Part shown: in pieces, positions 1-7,872 of the stretch
Layout: each line of letters begins with the position of its first letter
Position numbering within the stretch: position 1 is the stretch's first letter
Source: Giesbergeria anulus
GTDB lineage: Bacteria > Pseudomonadota > Gammaproteobacteria > Burkholderiales > Burkholderiaceae_C
Direction: 5' to 3'
Assembly (NCBI RefSeq): GCF_900111115.1
Contig: NZ_FOGD01000010.1
Coordinates: 46,943 to 110,942, forward strand
DNA length: 64,000 nt
Position numbers and translations under genes: made by a program
Notes under the pieces: generated by a model
Seen by the model: the letters and a program-made list of their open reading frames with translations, nothing else
What the model was told of the DNA's origin: nothing
The model's database searches: none

Positions 1-1
1 C

Positions 2-262
2 ACCGAGAGTGATACCGGTGGTGCCCATGCGGGCTACCAGATGTACCCGTGTGCCGATGGCCGGGTGGCGTTGGCTGCGCTAGAGCCCCACTTTGCTGCC
101 CGTCTGTGCGCGGCGGCGGGCTTGCCCGCCCAAGGCGATGCGGCCACCATGCGCACTGCGGCCACCCGCGAGGCCATTGCCCAGTTTGTGGCTCCGCAAA
201 GCAGAGCGCAACTAGAGGCGCTGGCGCAGGAAAAAGACATTCCGCTCTACACCTTGCCCTGA
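2..262 (+). CDS. CaiB/BaiF family CoA-transferase, C-terminal end (partial)
   Basis: This reading frame enters from the left edge of the window and ends at a TGA. The visible 86 residues carry the pattern YxCADGRVALAALEPHF, typical of the C-terminal part of CaiB/BaiF (class III) CoA-transferases and alpha-methylacyl-CoA racemase-like proteins, which move CoA between carboxylic acids or epimerise branched acyl-CoAs. The catalytic Asp lies outside the window, so the substrate and exact subfamily cannot be told. The gene converges on the GspE-like gene with a gap of about 33 bp. The family call is fairly secure; racemase versus transferase is open. Confidence 0.75.
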   Translation, partial: TESDTGGAHAGYQMYPCADGRVALAALEPHFAARLCAAAGLPAQGDAATMRTAATREAIAQFVAPQSRAQLEALAQEKDIPLYTLP

Positions 263-295
263 CCAGCGCCAGCGCCAGCAAAAGCTGGCCGCTGG

Positions 296-2686
296 TTATT
301 TGATGCACACCAGCCGCACTTGGCGCAGGTCGGTCAGGCCCTGCAAGGCTTTTTCGATACCGTCCATTTTGAGCGTGCGCATACCGCTGGCTAGGCACGA
401 TTGCAGCAACTGTGCCACCCGTGAGCGCAATTGGATGTGCTCTTTGATGGCGTCATCGGCCACCAACAGCTCGTGCAGGGCCACACGGCCTTTGTAGCCG
501 CTGCCTTGGCATTTGTCGCAGCCCACCGGGCGGTACAGGTGCAACTGGCCTTGGGCATCACCGTATTGGCTGCGCCAGCTTTGCAGCAAGGCTTCGCGCT
601 GCTGCGGTTCGGGTTGCGCCTCGGTAGAGGTGTGCAGGTATTCATGGGCGCAGGCGGCCAGCTCGGCCTCGTCGGGCAGGTAGCTTTGCTTGCAACTGCA
701 CAACTTGCGCGCCAGCCGCTGCGCCAGCACCCCCAGCAGGGCATCGGCAAAATTGAAGGGGTCCATGCCCATGTCCAGCAAGCGCACGATGGATTCGGGG
801 GCCGAATTGGTGTGCAGCGTAGAAAACACCAAATGCCCGGTGAGCGAGGCTTCAATGCCCATACTCACCGTTTCCAAGTCGCGCGATTCGCCCACCATGA
901 TGATGTCGGGGTCTAGGCGCAAAAAGGCGCGCATCACCGTGGCAAAGTCCACCCCAGCCTTTTTGTTGATTTGCACTTGGCGCAGGCCGCGCTGGGTGAT
1001 TTCTACCGGGTCTTCCGCCGTCCAAATTTTGGTGTCGGGGGTGTTGAGGTGCTTGAGGATGGAGTGCAGCGTGGTAGTTTTGCCGGAGCCGGTGGGGCCG
1101 CAGACATAAAACAGGCCATAGGGCTTGGTGATGGTGCTAATAAGCCGTTGCAGGTTGTGTGCGCTCAGGTTGAGCTGCTCTAGCGGCAGCGGCTCGCCGC
1201 CGCGCAACAGGCGTAGCACCACATCCTCCACGCCGCCCATCGAGGCGATGGTAGCCACGCGCAGCTCAATGTCTAACGGGCCAAAGCGCCTAAATTGAAT
1301 CTTGCCATCTTGGGGCTTGCGCCGCTCCGAGATGTCCAAATCGCACATGATTTTGATGCGCGTGACCAGCGGTGCGCGGTAGGCTGCCGGAATCTCAATG
1401 TAGGGCCGCAGGCCGCCATCAATGCGAAAGCGGATTTGGGTTTTTTCTTTGCCCGGCAGTGGCTCAATGTGGATGTCAGAGGCCCCCTGCTGGTAGGCAT
1501 CCAAAATAATGCGGTTGACCAGCTTGACCAGCTCGTTGTCGGCAGCGGCAGAGACCAAGATCGAATCATCCACGCTGTCGTCGGGCGTGATGTCGCTCAG
1601 ATCGGCCAACATCCGATCCACGCTGGTGTCAGTTTGACTGGGGTAGAGCTGATCGAGGGTTTGCAGAAACTCTTGCCGCGTTGTCACCACGTAGTCAATC
1701 GGGTGAGCCTGCGGGAACACCTGACCCACGATGCGGGCGCTTTGCACCGCTTCGGGGTCTAGGCACATCACTTGCAGGCCGTTGTGGCCCTCTTCCAGCG
1801 GCACCCAACCTTGAGCGAGCAAAAACTCGCGCTTTAAGGCCCCGTGCAATGATTCAATGCGCAGGCGCTGCGGCTCAAAGCCGACATAAGGCACGCCAAA
1901 AAATGCTGCCAAGCTGGCACCCATCGCTGCCACGGCCACGCCTTTTTGTAGCAGCATGGCTTCGCCCGGCAACCCCACCTCACGGGCCTGTTGCAGGCAT
2001 TGGGCCAAATCGGGGGCCGTGATATGGCCCTGCTGCACCAGCCATTGGTAGCGCATACTGCCCGGAGGCGATGCAGGCGGGTGGCCGGTGGTGGCTGGGG
2101 CTGCTGACGTTGGCAGGCTCAACGGCTGCCCCCGGTGCTTAAAGGCAATAGCCAGGGTTTGGCACAGTTCGGCCACACCCTGTTCTGCGGCGTGGCTAAA
2201 CGGAGCCCCGCTGCGGGTGTTGATAAGTTGCAGCACCCCATACAAGGTACTGTCTTGCACAATGGGGGCGGTGAGTAACTGGCGCGTCAGGTAGCCGGAG
2301 CGGCGATCCACTTCGGGCTGAAAATTCAAATCGGGCGCAATGCGCAGCAAGGCCGCCGCGTCGTGGGCATCGGCCACATTGACCAACTGGCGCTTGAGCG
2401 CCACATACCCGGCCACGCTGTTGTTGTTGATGCGCAGGCGGATGCTGCGGATGGTTTGCAACCCGGTTTTGATGCACGAAACAATGTAGCTGCCGTCCTC
2501 GGCCACGGTGTAGATGGTGATGCGGTCGGCACCAAACAGATCACAGATGGGCTGCGCCAGATCGACCATGATCTGCTCGATGCGCTCAGTGTTGTGAATG
2601 CGGTTGCTCAGATGTTGCAGGGCACGAAAAAACGCGCCCTCATCAAGCGCCGCAGGGGTGGCTTGGCCCATGGATTTAGAACTCAA
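296..2686 (-). CDS. GspE/PilB-type secretion or pilus ATPase with N-terminal GAF domain
   Basis: This 796-aa protein is a hexameric AAA-like motor ATPase of the type II secretion / type IV pilus class. Residues of about 20-185 look like a GAF sensor domain, followed by a proline-rich linker and a GspE/MshE N-terminal domain (about 210-350). The ATPase core has Walker A GPTGSGKTTTL (about 528), a Walker B segment DPDIIMVGESRD (about 590) and the HTN-containing His box. Cysteine pairs near 662 and 727 (CDKC) suggest the zinc site of PilB/GspE. A GAF domain fused to this ATPase is unusual and suggests ligand or redox control. No other pilus or T2SS gene is nearby. Its start overlaps the 3' end of the MBL gene by 11 bp, suggesting co-transcription. 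Confidence 0.88.
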   Translation of the reverse strand: MSSKSMGQATPAALDEGAFFRALQHLSNRIHNTERIEQIMVDLAQPICDLFGADRITIYTVAEDGSYIVSCIKTGLQTIRSIRLRINNNSVAGYVALKRQLVNVADAHDAAALLRIAPDLNFQPEVDRRSGYLTRQLLTAPIVQDSTLYGVLQLINTRSGAPFSHAAEQGVAELCQTLAIAFKHRGQPLSLPTSAAPATTGHPPASPPGSMRYQWLVQQGHITAPDLAQCLQQAREVGLPGEAMLLQKGVAVAAMGASLAAFFGVPYVGFEPQRLRIESLHGALKREFLLAQGWVPLEEGHNGLQVMCLDPEAVQSARIVGQVFPQAHPIDYVVTTRQEFLQTLDQLYPSQTDTSVDRMLADLSDITPDDSVDDSILVSAAADNELVKLVNRIILDAYQQGASDIHIEPLPGKEKTQIRFRIDGGLRPYIEIPAAYRAPLVTRIKIMCDLDISERRKPQDGKIQFRRFGPLDIELRVATIASMGGVEDVVLRLLRGGEPLPLEQLNLSAHNLQRLISTITKPYGLFYVCGPTGSGKTTTLHSILKHLNTPDTKIWTAEDPVEITQRGLRQVQINKKAGVDFATVMRAFLRLDPDIIMVGESRDLETVSMGIEASLTGHLVFSTLHTNSAPESIVRLLDMGMDPFNFADALLGVLAQRLARKLCSCKQSYLPDEAELAACAHEYLHTSTEAQPEPQQREALLQSWRSQYGDAQGQLHLYRPVGCDKCQGSGYKGRVALHELLVADDAIKEHIQLRSRVAQLLQSCLASGMRTLKMDGIEKALQGLTDLRQVRLVCIK

Positions 2687-3455
2687 AAGTTTGACCAGCT
2701 TCTAGCCAGAACAGGGGATATTGCTCGGCCAGCCCCAGTGCTTGTACTTCTGCGCGCAACAGAGCTTGTTCCAGCGGCTTGGTGTGGGTCAGGCCCAAAC
2801 GCCAGCCCGGTTGCAACGGGGCTTGCAAGTGGGCCAGCTCTTGGGCCAGCACCTGTGGGCACAGGTGGGCACTGATCTGGGCCAATGCACTGGCGCGTTG
2901 GCTAAAAGTCAGCTCAATCACTAGCATGGCCAGTGGCAACTGGCGCAGGCGCTGCCAAAACGGCGGGTTGCGCTCGGTGTCGCCGGTAAACACCCAATAG
3001 CCCTTGGGGGTAGCCACGGCAAAGCCCACGGCGGGCACGGTATGGTGGGCGGGCAGCACCTCTATGCGCTGGCCGCTCAAAGTCAGCACCTGCCCCACTT
3101 CAATCGGGTGAAACTGCACCATTGGTTGCTCTGGTGACGGAATGACCGAAAAATCCGGCCAAATAACCCCATTGAAGATATGGTTGCGCAGCGCGGCAAT
3201 GGTGGCGGGCAAGGCATGCACGCGCAGTGGCTGGCTGCGCAGTCCGGCCACCGCATCGAGCATCAACGGCAAGGCGGCGATATGGTCTAGGTGCGAGTGC
3301 GTGAGCAGCACATGGTCAATGCGCACCATCTCGCCCAAAGGCAAATCGCCCACACCGGTGCCGGCATCGATCAGGATGTGCTCATCGAGCAAAAAAGAGG
3401 TGGTGCGGGCATGTTGCGCAATGGCACCGGAACAGCCCAGAACCCGTATTTTCAT
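2676..3455 (-). CDS. MBL-fold hydrolase, class II cyclic-nucleotide phosphodiesterase-like
   Basis: This 259-aa metallo-beta-lactamase-fold protein has the metal motif HSHLDH (residues 53-58), a later His in PAHHTVP and an Asp in GDTERN, the ligand set of a two-zinc hydrolase. The N-terminal MKIRVLGCSGA and overall length resemble class II cAMP phosphodiesterases and RNase Z-like enzymes; the substrate is not shown by sequence. I start at the ATG at 3455 because the fold begins there; an upstream in-frame extension is Cys/Arg-rich and unlike the family. The stop lies within the start of the downstream GspE-like gene, so the two are probably one operon. Coupling of a cyclic-nucleotide hydrolase to a GAF-ATPase is an attractive but unproven idea. 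Confidence 0.75.
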   Translation of the reverse strand: MKIRVLGCSGAIAQHARTTSFLLDEHILIDAGTGVGDLPLGEMVRIDHVLLTHSHLDHIAALPLMLDAVAGLRSQPLRVHALPATIAALRNHIFNGVIWPDFSVIPSPEQPMVQFHPIEVGQVLTLSGQRIEVLPAHHTVPAVGFAVATPKGYWVFTGDTERNPPFWQRLRQLPLAMLVIELTFSQRASALAQISAHLCPQVLAQELAHLQAPLQPGWRLGLTHTKPLEQALLRAEVQALGLAEQYPLFWLEAGQTFEF

Positions 3456-3663
3456 AAATTTGCACGTGAGAACGGAAAGGAAAACACCCAGTCTGGGCCA
3501 AGCCACGCTACAGCAGCAAGCATTCTGGCACGACCGACGGGGCCTGTGGGCTTTTCCATGCAAGACGTCAAAAATCTGTCACTCAAGAGCAGAAAGGGGT
3601 GCGTCCTGGTTTACAGTGGTGTTGTCGGCACCGAGCCGACCGAAGTTCGAAAAGGAGATCAAC

Positions 3664-4023
3664 ATGCAAGTGCAGGTACACGCTAACGACCACATTCAAG
3701 GCGGTGAGTCTCTGGCCCAATGGATTCAGGCTGAGGCTCTTGAGCGGCTGGCCCGTTTCCGCGAGCACATCACCCGCGTCGAAGTGTTCCTGACCGATGT
3801 GGACGCCGGCAAATCCGGTGCCAACGATAAGCGCTGCCGCCTAGAGGCACGCCCCGCCGGGCGTCAGCCCGTCACCGTCACTGCCGATGGCGATAAGGTA
3901 GCCGTGGCTTTTATCAGTGCGGTAGATAAACTGATCCACGCTTTGGATGCCGATCTGGGCCGGGTCAAGGCCCGCCACGCCCGCGACACCATTGGCGCAC
4001 ATTTGCAGGACGACGCAGAGTAA
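3664..4023 (+). CDS. Ribosome hibernation / sigma-54 modulation family protein (HPF/RaiA)
   Basis: This 119-aa protein belongs to the HPF/RaiA (YfiA) family, which binds the decoding centre of the 30S subunit and silences ribosomes in stationary phase. The beta-alpha-beta-beta-beta-alpha pattern is visible, with the conserved first strand (MQVQVHAND), the central acidic stretch and the C-terminal helix with DLGRVKARH. The start is fixed by a strong AAAGGAGAT at 3651-3658. It is the short form, without the dimerisation tail of long HPF. It stands alone between a divergent MBL gene and a terminator at 4071-4107. Confidence 0.85.
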   Translation: MQVQVHANDHIQGGESLAQWIQAEALERLARFREHITRVEVFLTDVDAGKSGANDKRCRLEARPAGRQPVTVTADGDKVAVAFISAVDKLIHALDADLGRVKARHARDTIGAHLQDDAE

Positions 4024-4070
4024 ACGGCACCGGCTGCCCCCGTACAGCCTAATGCCCATCTATCGCCCTG

Positions 4071-4107
4071 AAGGCGCAAGTTGCTGCGGCACTTGCGCCT
4101 CTTTTTT
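4071..4107 (+). terminator. Rho-independent terminator after the hibernation factor gene
   Basis: The arms AGGCGCAAG (4072-4080) and CTTGCGCCT (4092-4100) pair perfectly and are followed by TTTTTT (4102-4107). It sits 48 bp after the stop of the HPF/RaiA gene and just before slyX. Confidence 0.85.
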
Positions 4108-4132
4108 ATGCCTATGCCTTTGTACCCAGCCC

Positions 4133-4351
4133 ATGCCTTCTTGCCCCGACACCGACCAGCGTTTGATTGATTTAGAAACCAAACTGAGCTTCCAAGAAGA
4201 CACCATTGACCAGCTCAATGGGGTGGTTTACCGCCAGCAGCAACAGATTGACTGGCTGCGGGAACAGGTGCAACGCCTAGGGCAGCAGCAGTCCGAAGCA
4301 CAGGGCAGCGCGCCGCGCAATTTGCGCGATGAATTGCCGCCACACTATTGA
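4133..4351 (+). CDS. slyX: SlyX family protein
   Basis: This 72-aa coiled-coil protein has the heptad-like segment LIDLETKLSFQEDTIDQLN, a QQQQ-rich middle and the C-terminal tail RDELPPHY; the PPHY ending is the family signature. SlyX proteins are of unknown function. I chose the ATG at 4133 because it gives the usual family length; the longer frame would run back through the terminator. It lies about 220 bp upstream of corA in the same direction. Confidence 0.87.
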   Translation: MPSCPDTDQRLIDLETKLSFQEDTIDQLNGVVYRQQQQIDWLREQVQRLGQQQSEAQGSAPRNLRDELPPHY

Positions 4352-4469
4352 GCCAGCGCGTGGCAGTACTGCTTTACACCAGCGCAGCAAACAGGTCACA
4401 CCCCCATCACAGCCCGGTGCGATAATCGGGTTTTCCCGTGTTGCAGATGGAGATTTTTGTCATGGAAAC

Positions 4470-4521
4470 CTACCCGAGTCGGTAGCTTTCAGCTCCTAGG
4501 CCAGGTGCCGGGGTTGAAAGC
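4470..4521 (+). promoter_or_regulatory. Paired-hairpin leader upstream of corA
   Basis: Two adjacent inverted repeats lie 50-100 nt before the corA start: CTACC/GGTAG (4470-4474 with 4481-4485) and GCTTTCA/TGAAAGC (4485-4491 with 4515-4521). In RNA they would stack end to end. A metal-responsive leader would fit the downstream gene, but I do not recognise a known riboswitch class and this is inference only. Confidence 0.35.
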
Positions 4522-4571
4522 GTCCCCTTGTTTCACCCACACCACCCGCCTGTCCATTTTGGGAGCAAGCC

Positions 4572-5558
4572 ATGCTCAATATTTTTACGCTGGCCAGTGG
4601 CCGCCTCGTACAGCAAGAAATCGAGGCGCTAGAAGACCTGTCGCACTTCAAGCCAATTTGGGTTGATTTGCAGTCGCCCACCCTCGAAGAAAAACGCTGG
4701 GTCAAACAGCATTACGGCCTGTCCATCCCTGAAGATGCGATGGACGAGGACATCGAAGAATCCGCCCGCTTCTACGAAGAAGACAACGGCGAGCTGCACA
4801 TCCGCAGCGACTTTTTGATTGACGACGAGGAAGACCCGCGTTCGGTGCGGGTGGCTTTTATCCTCAACCTCATCAACCCCGACCTGCGCAGCAAGGGCGT
4901 GCTGTTCTCTATCCACGAAGAGGATATTCCGGTGTTTCGCCTGCTGCGCCTGCGGGCGCGCCGCGCCACCGGGCTGATCGAGGATGCGCGTGAAGTGCTG
5001 CTGCGGCTGTTTGATACCGATGCCGAATACTCTGCCGACACCCTTGAAGGCATTTACGACGATTTGGAAAAAGTCAGCACCCAAGTGCTCTCTGGCAGCG
5101 TGACCGACGCCCGTGCCAGCGAGGTGCTCTCGGCCATTGCGCGCCAAGAAGACTTGAATGGCCGCATCCGGCGCAATGTGATGGACACCCGCCGCGCCGT
5201 GAGCTTCATGATGCGCAGCAAGATGCTCAACGCCGAGCAGTTTGAGGATGCGCGGCAAATTTTGCGCGACATTGATTCGCTCGATAGCCACACGGCGTTT
5301 TTGTTCGACAAGATCAACTTCTTGATGGATGCCACGGTCGGTTTTATCAACATCAACCAGAACAAGATCATCAAGATGTTCTCAGTCGCCAGTGTGGCGC
5401 TGCTGCCGCCCACCTTGATTGCCAGTGTGTATGGCATGAATTTTCAGTACATGCCGGAGTTGGCCCAAGAATGGGGCTACCCCTATGCACTGGTGCTGAT
5501 GCTGGCCAGTGCCTTGGTGCCAATGTGGTACTTCCGCAAGCGCGGCTGGCTGAAGTAA
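4572..5558 (+). CDS. corA: Magnesium/cobalt transporter CorA
   Basis: This 328-aa protein is an inner-membrane divalent cation channel of the CorA family, which works as a pentamer. A long, charged, helical cytoplasmic region makes up most of the protein. Two C-terminal membrane helices follow, the first ending in the selectivity signature YGMN (GMN at residues 288-290) and the second preceding the basic tail FRKRGWLK. The length matches the family. The start has a GGGAGCAAG-like ribosome site close upstream. It is the last core gene before the AT-richer cassette island; its stop is only 20 bp from the end of a convergent cassette gene, so the island was joined very tightly to corA. Confidence 0.95.
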   Translation: MLNIFTLASGRLVQQEIEALEDLSHFKPIWVDLQSPTLEEKRWVKQHYGLSIPEDAMDEDIEESARFYEEDNGELHIRSDFLIDDEEDPRSVRVAFILNLINPDLRSKGVLFSIHEEDIPVFRLLRLRARRATGLIEDAREVLLRLFDTDAEYSADTLEGIYDDLEKVSTQVLSGSVTDARASEVLSAIARQEDLNGRIRRNVMDTRRAVSFMMRSKMLNAEQFEDARQILRDIDSLDSHTAFLFDKINFLMDATVGFININQNKIIKMFSVASVALLPPTLIASVYGMNFQYMPELAQEWGYPYALVLMLASALVPMWYFRKRGWLK

Positions 5559-5578
5559 ACCACGGCTGGAATGGGTTG

Positions 5579-6142
5579 TTATGCGCCATAGTGGGCGCGT
5601 GGCAGACGGTACAAACAGTGCAAGCGCAGCGAACTATCTTCAGGCACCTGAGGATGCTCAAAAGTGCCTGACTCGCACATCTGGAGCCTTTCCATCACGG
5701 CACGAGACCTGACATTCTTCACTGCCGTGAAGGACACGATTTCCTGAAGGCCAAGGGTCATGAAGCCGACGCGCAGTGCGCCCCGCGCCGCCTCCGAAGC
5801 CAAGCCTTGGCCCCAATGCGAAAAGGAAAGACGCCACCCAATTTCTACGCATGGCGAGAACGGCAGTGCTGCTGCGGGCGTGTGCAAGCCGACAAAGCCA
5901 ATAAACTCGCGAGAAGCCTTTAACTCAGCGGCCCAAAACCCCCAGCCGCGCTCTCGAATCAAAGACTCGCAGCGGTCAGCGATTGCATCACTTTCGGCCC
6001 GTGTGAGCAGCGCAGGAAAGAACTCCATCACCCTTGCATCTGCGTTCAATGCGGCAAACGGTTCGCGGTCAGCGGGCGTCCACTGCCGTAACAAAAGGCG
6101 CTCAGTTTCGAACTCGATGGGATTAGCCATTTGCGACGGCAT
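5579..6142 (-). CDS. GNAT family N-acetyltransferase (RimJ/RimL-like)
   Basis: This 187-aa protein has the layout of RimJ/RimL-type acetyltransferases: FETERLLLRQW at the start, WGFWAAEL and FIGFVGL strands, the acetyl-CoA loop WGQGLASEA, then FTAVKNVRSRAVMERLQM. These enzymes acetylate small molecules or ribosomal protein N-termini; the substrate cannot be deduced. The ATG at 6142 and one at 6130 are both possible. It is the distal gene of cassette array A, ending 20 bp from the corA stop. GNAT proteins are common cassette cargo. Confidence 0.85.
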   Translation of the reverse strand: MPSQMANPIEFETERLLLRQWTPADREPFAALNADARVMEFFPALLTRAESDAIADRCESLIRERGWGFWAAELKASREFIGFVGLHTPAAALPFSPCVEIGWRLSFSHWGQGLASEAARGALRVGFMTLGLQEIVSFTAVKNVRSRAVMERLQMCESGTFEHPQVPEDSSLRLHCLYRLPRAHYGA

Positions 6143-6306
6143 TGGTGAACCAACAACTCCGCCTGCTCAGGAGTGAGACGGATTTCTGAATAAAAATCGG
6201 AGTGCAGCGCCTTGAGCTGCGGAAAATCTCTAGGTGCCTCGGCGATGTACGCAAAGAGGTACTCGTCTTGGGCGTAGATGGCCTCGTGCCTATCGCCCGC
6301 ATACAT
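6046..6306 (-). pseudogene. Unrecognised cassette gene fragment overlapping the GNAT start
   Basis: The frame from an ATG at 6306 codes for a plausible acidic protein (MYAGDRHEAIYAQDEYLFAY and onward to VHQCRRKW) but then runs for about 30 codons into the start of the GNAT gene, where its sequence becomes Ser/Arg-rich and unlike protein. The original C-terminus was probably lost when two cassettes fused. I do not recognise the family. Just upstream lies a degenerate attC start, GCCTAAT, directly after the 133-aa gene. Confidence 0.4.
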
Positions 6307-6340
6307 ATCAAATGCCACAGCGTTTCTCTGGAATGTCAGA

Positions 6341-6742
6341 TTAGGCGGCGTTTGCACGGGCACGACGCGCCACCACCCAATGAAAGGCAAAAATAATGGC
6401 GTCAATGAGCATGATGATGAGACACTTCACCAGCGTTTGAGATCCACCACGCTGCTCATTGGACAAGCTCCGCGCATAAGAATCTTCGCGCTGCTTGGTC
6501 AGCTCAGCCTCATGGGGGCGCTCTTTCTTCTTCTCATTTGGCCCGCAAAATCGGCTCTCGCCACAGCCGTTCCAAAAGGCATCATTGGTTTGGTGCTGCG
6601 TGTATTGCCAAGCGCTGATGGTGAAATCTGGTTTGGAAATTTCCAAGACGCTGTACCCCGCTATTCCAAGGGCTACCGCGAAACAAACGACCGTCACAAA
6701 GCAAACGGCGAGGGCATATATTTCAAGAATTGATTTTTTCAA
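6341..6742 (-). CDS. Small cassette-encoded membrane protein, unknown
   Basis: This 133-aa protein has an N-terminal hydrophobic helix (about residues 6-32) and a second near 107-124 (IIMLIDAIIFAFHWVV), joined by a polar loop containing Cys residues. No family is recognised. It begins about 35 bp after the GTTAGGC end of an attC-like site (6779-6837), the normal spacing for a cassette gene, and ends at the degenerate site GCCTAAT. Such small two-helix proteins are frequent in integron cassettes and usually of unknown role. Confidence 0.6.
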   Translation of the reverse strand: MKKSILEIYALAVCFVTVVCFAVALGIAGYSVLEISKPDFTISAWQYTQHQTNDAFWNGCGESRFCGPNEKKKERPHEAELTKQREDSYARSLSNEQRGGSQTLVKCLIIMLIDAIIFAFHWVVARRARANAA

Positions 6743-6778
6743 AGGGTTGAGTCCTTTCTTGCGATAGCGGTGTATGTT

Positions 6779-6837
6779 GCCTAACGAACAAAGTAACCAG
6801 CGGCTTTAAGCCATCCGCTTTGACTACCGCGTTAGAA
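6779..6837 (-). repeat. attC-like recombination site A2
   Basis: Read on the minus strand, the site opens with TTCTAAC and closes with GTTAGGC, a perfect GTTRRRY core, 59 bp overall. Between them are imperfect inverted arms, including AAAGCGGATGGC against GCCGCTGG on the same strand. Length, ends and the downstream start of the 133-aa gene fit an integron attC. The first box departs from RYYYAAC at one position. Confidence 0.65.
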
Positions 6838-6933
6838 CCAAACCCACAGATTAGTCACCTAAAGCCAGCAGCATAGCTGGAAAAACGAACCTACACCAGC
6901 ACCAATAGGAAACTAAGAAAACCCGGAAAAGAA

Positions 6934-7173
6934 CTAAGTTTTACGAAGATAACGTAGGCTTGGGATTAATTCCGTTTTTGCAACATGACCACAGCTATCG
7001 CAGAAAGCAACGTTAAACCATGTATCTCTACCTTTTGATGCTTCTTTACTTTCTTTGCTAACGATGTGCTCAATGCCTTCAACTCCGCATTCCGGAAAGA
7101 TTAGATTTGCTATGATGATTCCTATGGTGAGATAAATGAAAATGCTAACGTAAAGGTAACCGGCTCTGTGCAA
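6934..7173 (-). CDS. Small cassette membrane protein, unknown; start uncertain
   Basis: A 79-codon frame begins at a TTG and contains one hydrophobic helix (about residues 7-26), then a charged segment and a CDSCGH motif that could bind metal. No ATG start and no good ribosome site are seen, so it may be a fragment or use TTG. It lies between the toxin gene and attC A2, within the same cassette interval as the toxin-antitoxin pair. Confidence 0.4.
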   Translation of the reverse strand: MHRAGYLYVSIFIYLTIGIIIANLIFPECGVEGIEHIVSKESKEASKGRDTWFNVAFCDSCGHVAKTELIPSLRYLRKT

Positions 7174-7333
7174 TTTTATCGTTCAGCATCCGTTTGAAGT
7201 ACCGGGTCATGCACATCGTGTTGCAAATATCTCTGTAACTTATTGATTTTTATGGAAATCATCGTAAATTCGATATCAATTGAATCAACATTTCACGAAA
7301 TTGTGTATAATTCTATGGGTTATGCAGGGTTCA

Positions 7334-7353
7334 CCCCTGCTGTTTAGCAGGGG
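7334..7353 (-). terminator. GC-rich hairpin after the toxin-antitoxin pair
   Basis: CCCCTGC (7334-7340) and GCAGGGG (7347-7353) form a perfect 7-bp stem with a 6-nt loop, 12 bp beyond the stop of the toxin-side gene. There is no U-tract on the minus strand, so it may be an mRNA-stabilising or termination hairpin. The remaining 7174-7330 is AT-rich with no recognisable feature. Confidence 0.35.
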
Positions 7354-7365
7354 GAGTACAATAAA

Positions 7366-7872
7366 TTACGCGGGAAAGACCCTGTGCTCTCGATCAAGCA
7401 ACACCAAGAAGAATGCTGCCTGCGACTGAAAACCATGTACCCGAAGTTTTTGGCTTACCCGAAGTTCGAATACATTTATATCAGGGGAGAGCATCTGCTT
7501 AACCTTTTTTAGGTGTTCGTCTCCAGCCTTCATATCGTCGATATCGTAACGTGTGTACCCTAGCCCAACTTTGTTTTCTCCTTTGCCGCCTGACTTGTAG
7601 ACGCTATTCCAAGTGTGTGCACTGAAGGTGGCTAAGAAATTGGAAAATTGAGCCAACTCATCTTTCGTCCAGTCTGAAAAGCACTCCCAATCCTTCTGGA
7701 AGTATTTAAGAACAACATAAGGATTCTTATCGCAGACCCCTTCTCGCGAACCATCTTTTTTGTATAACGGAATATCAAATATTTTCCGTTCAAGATCAGT
7801 TGATGCACTTCCATTGTTTATGGATTTTGCTTCATTATTGATCTTTGTCTTGGGAATGGATTTTTTAACCAT
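7366..7872 (-). CDS. Putative toxin partner of a Panacea-domain antitoxin
   Basis: This 168-aa protein starts with a basic, low-complexity segment (MVKKSIPKTKINNEAK) and has a globular part rich in aromatic residues (FQKDWECFSDWTKDEL). I do not recognise a catalytic motif. Its ATG directly abuts the TAA of the upstream Panacea gene, so the two are translationally coupled. Genes in this position next to Panacea/DUF4065 antitoxins are usually the toxic partner; that assignment rests on context only. The GC content is well below the core genome. Confidence 0.5.
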   Translation of the reverse strand: MVKKSIPKTKINNEAKSINNGSASTDLERKIFDIPLYKKDGSREGVCDKNPYVVLKYFQKDWECFSDWTKDELAQFSNFLATFSAHTWNSVYKSGGKGENKVGLGYTRYDIDDMKAGDEHLKKVKQMLSPDINVFELRVSQKLRVHGFQSQAAFFLVLLDREHRVFPA

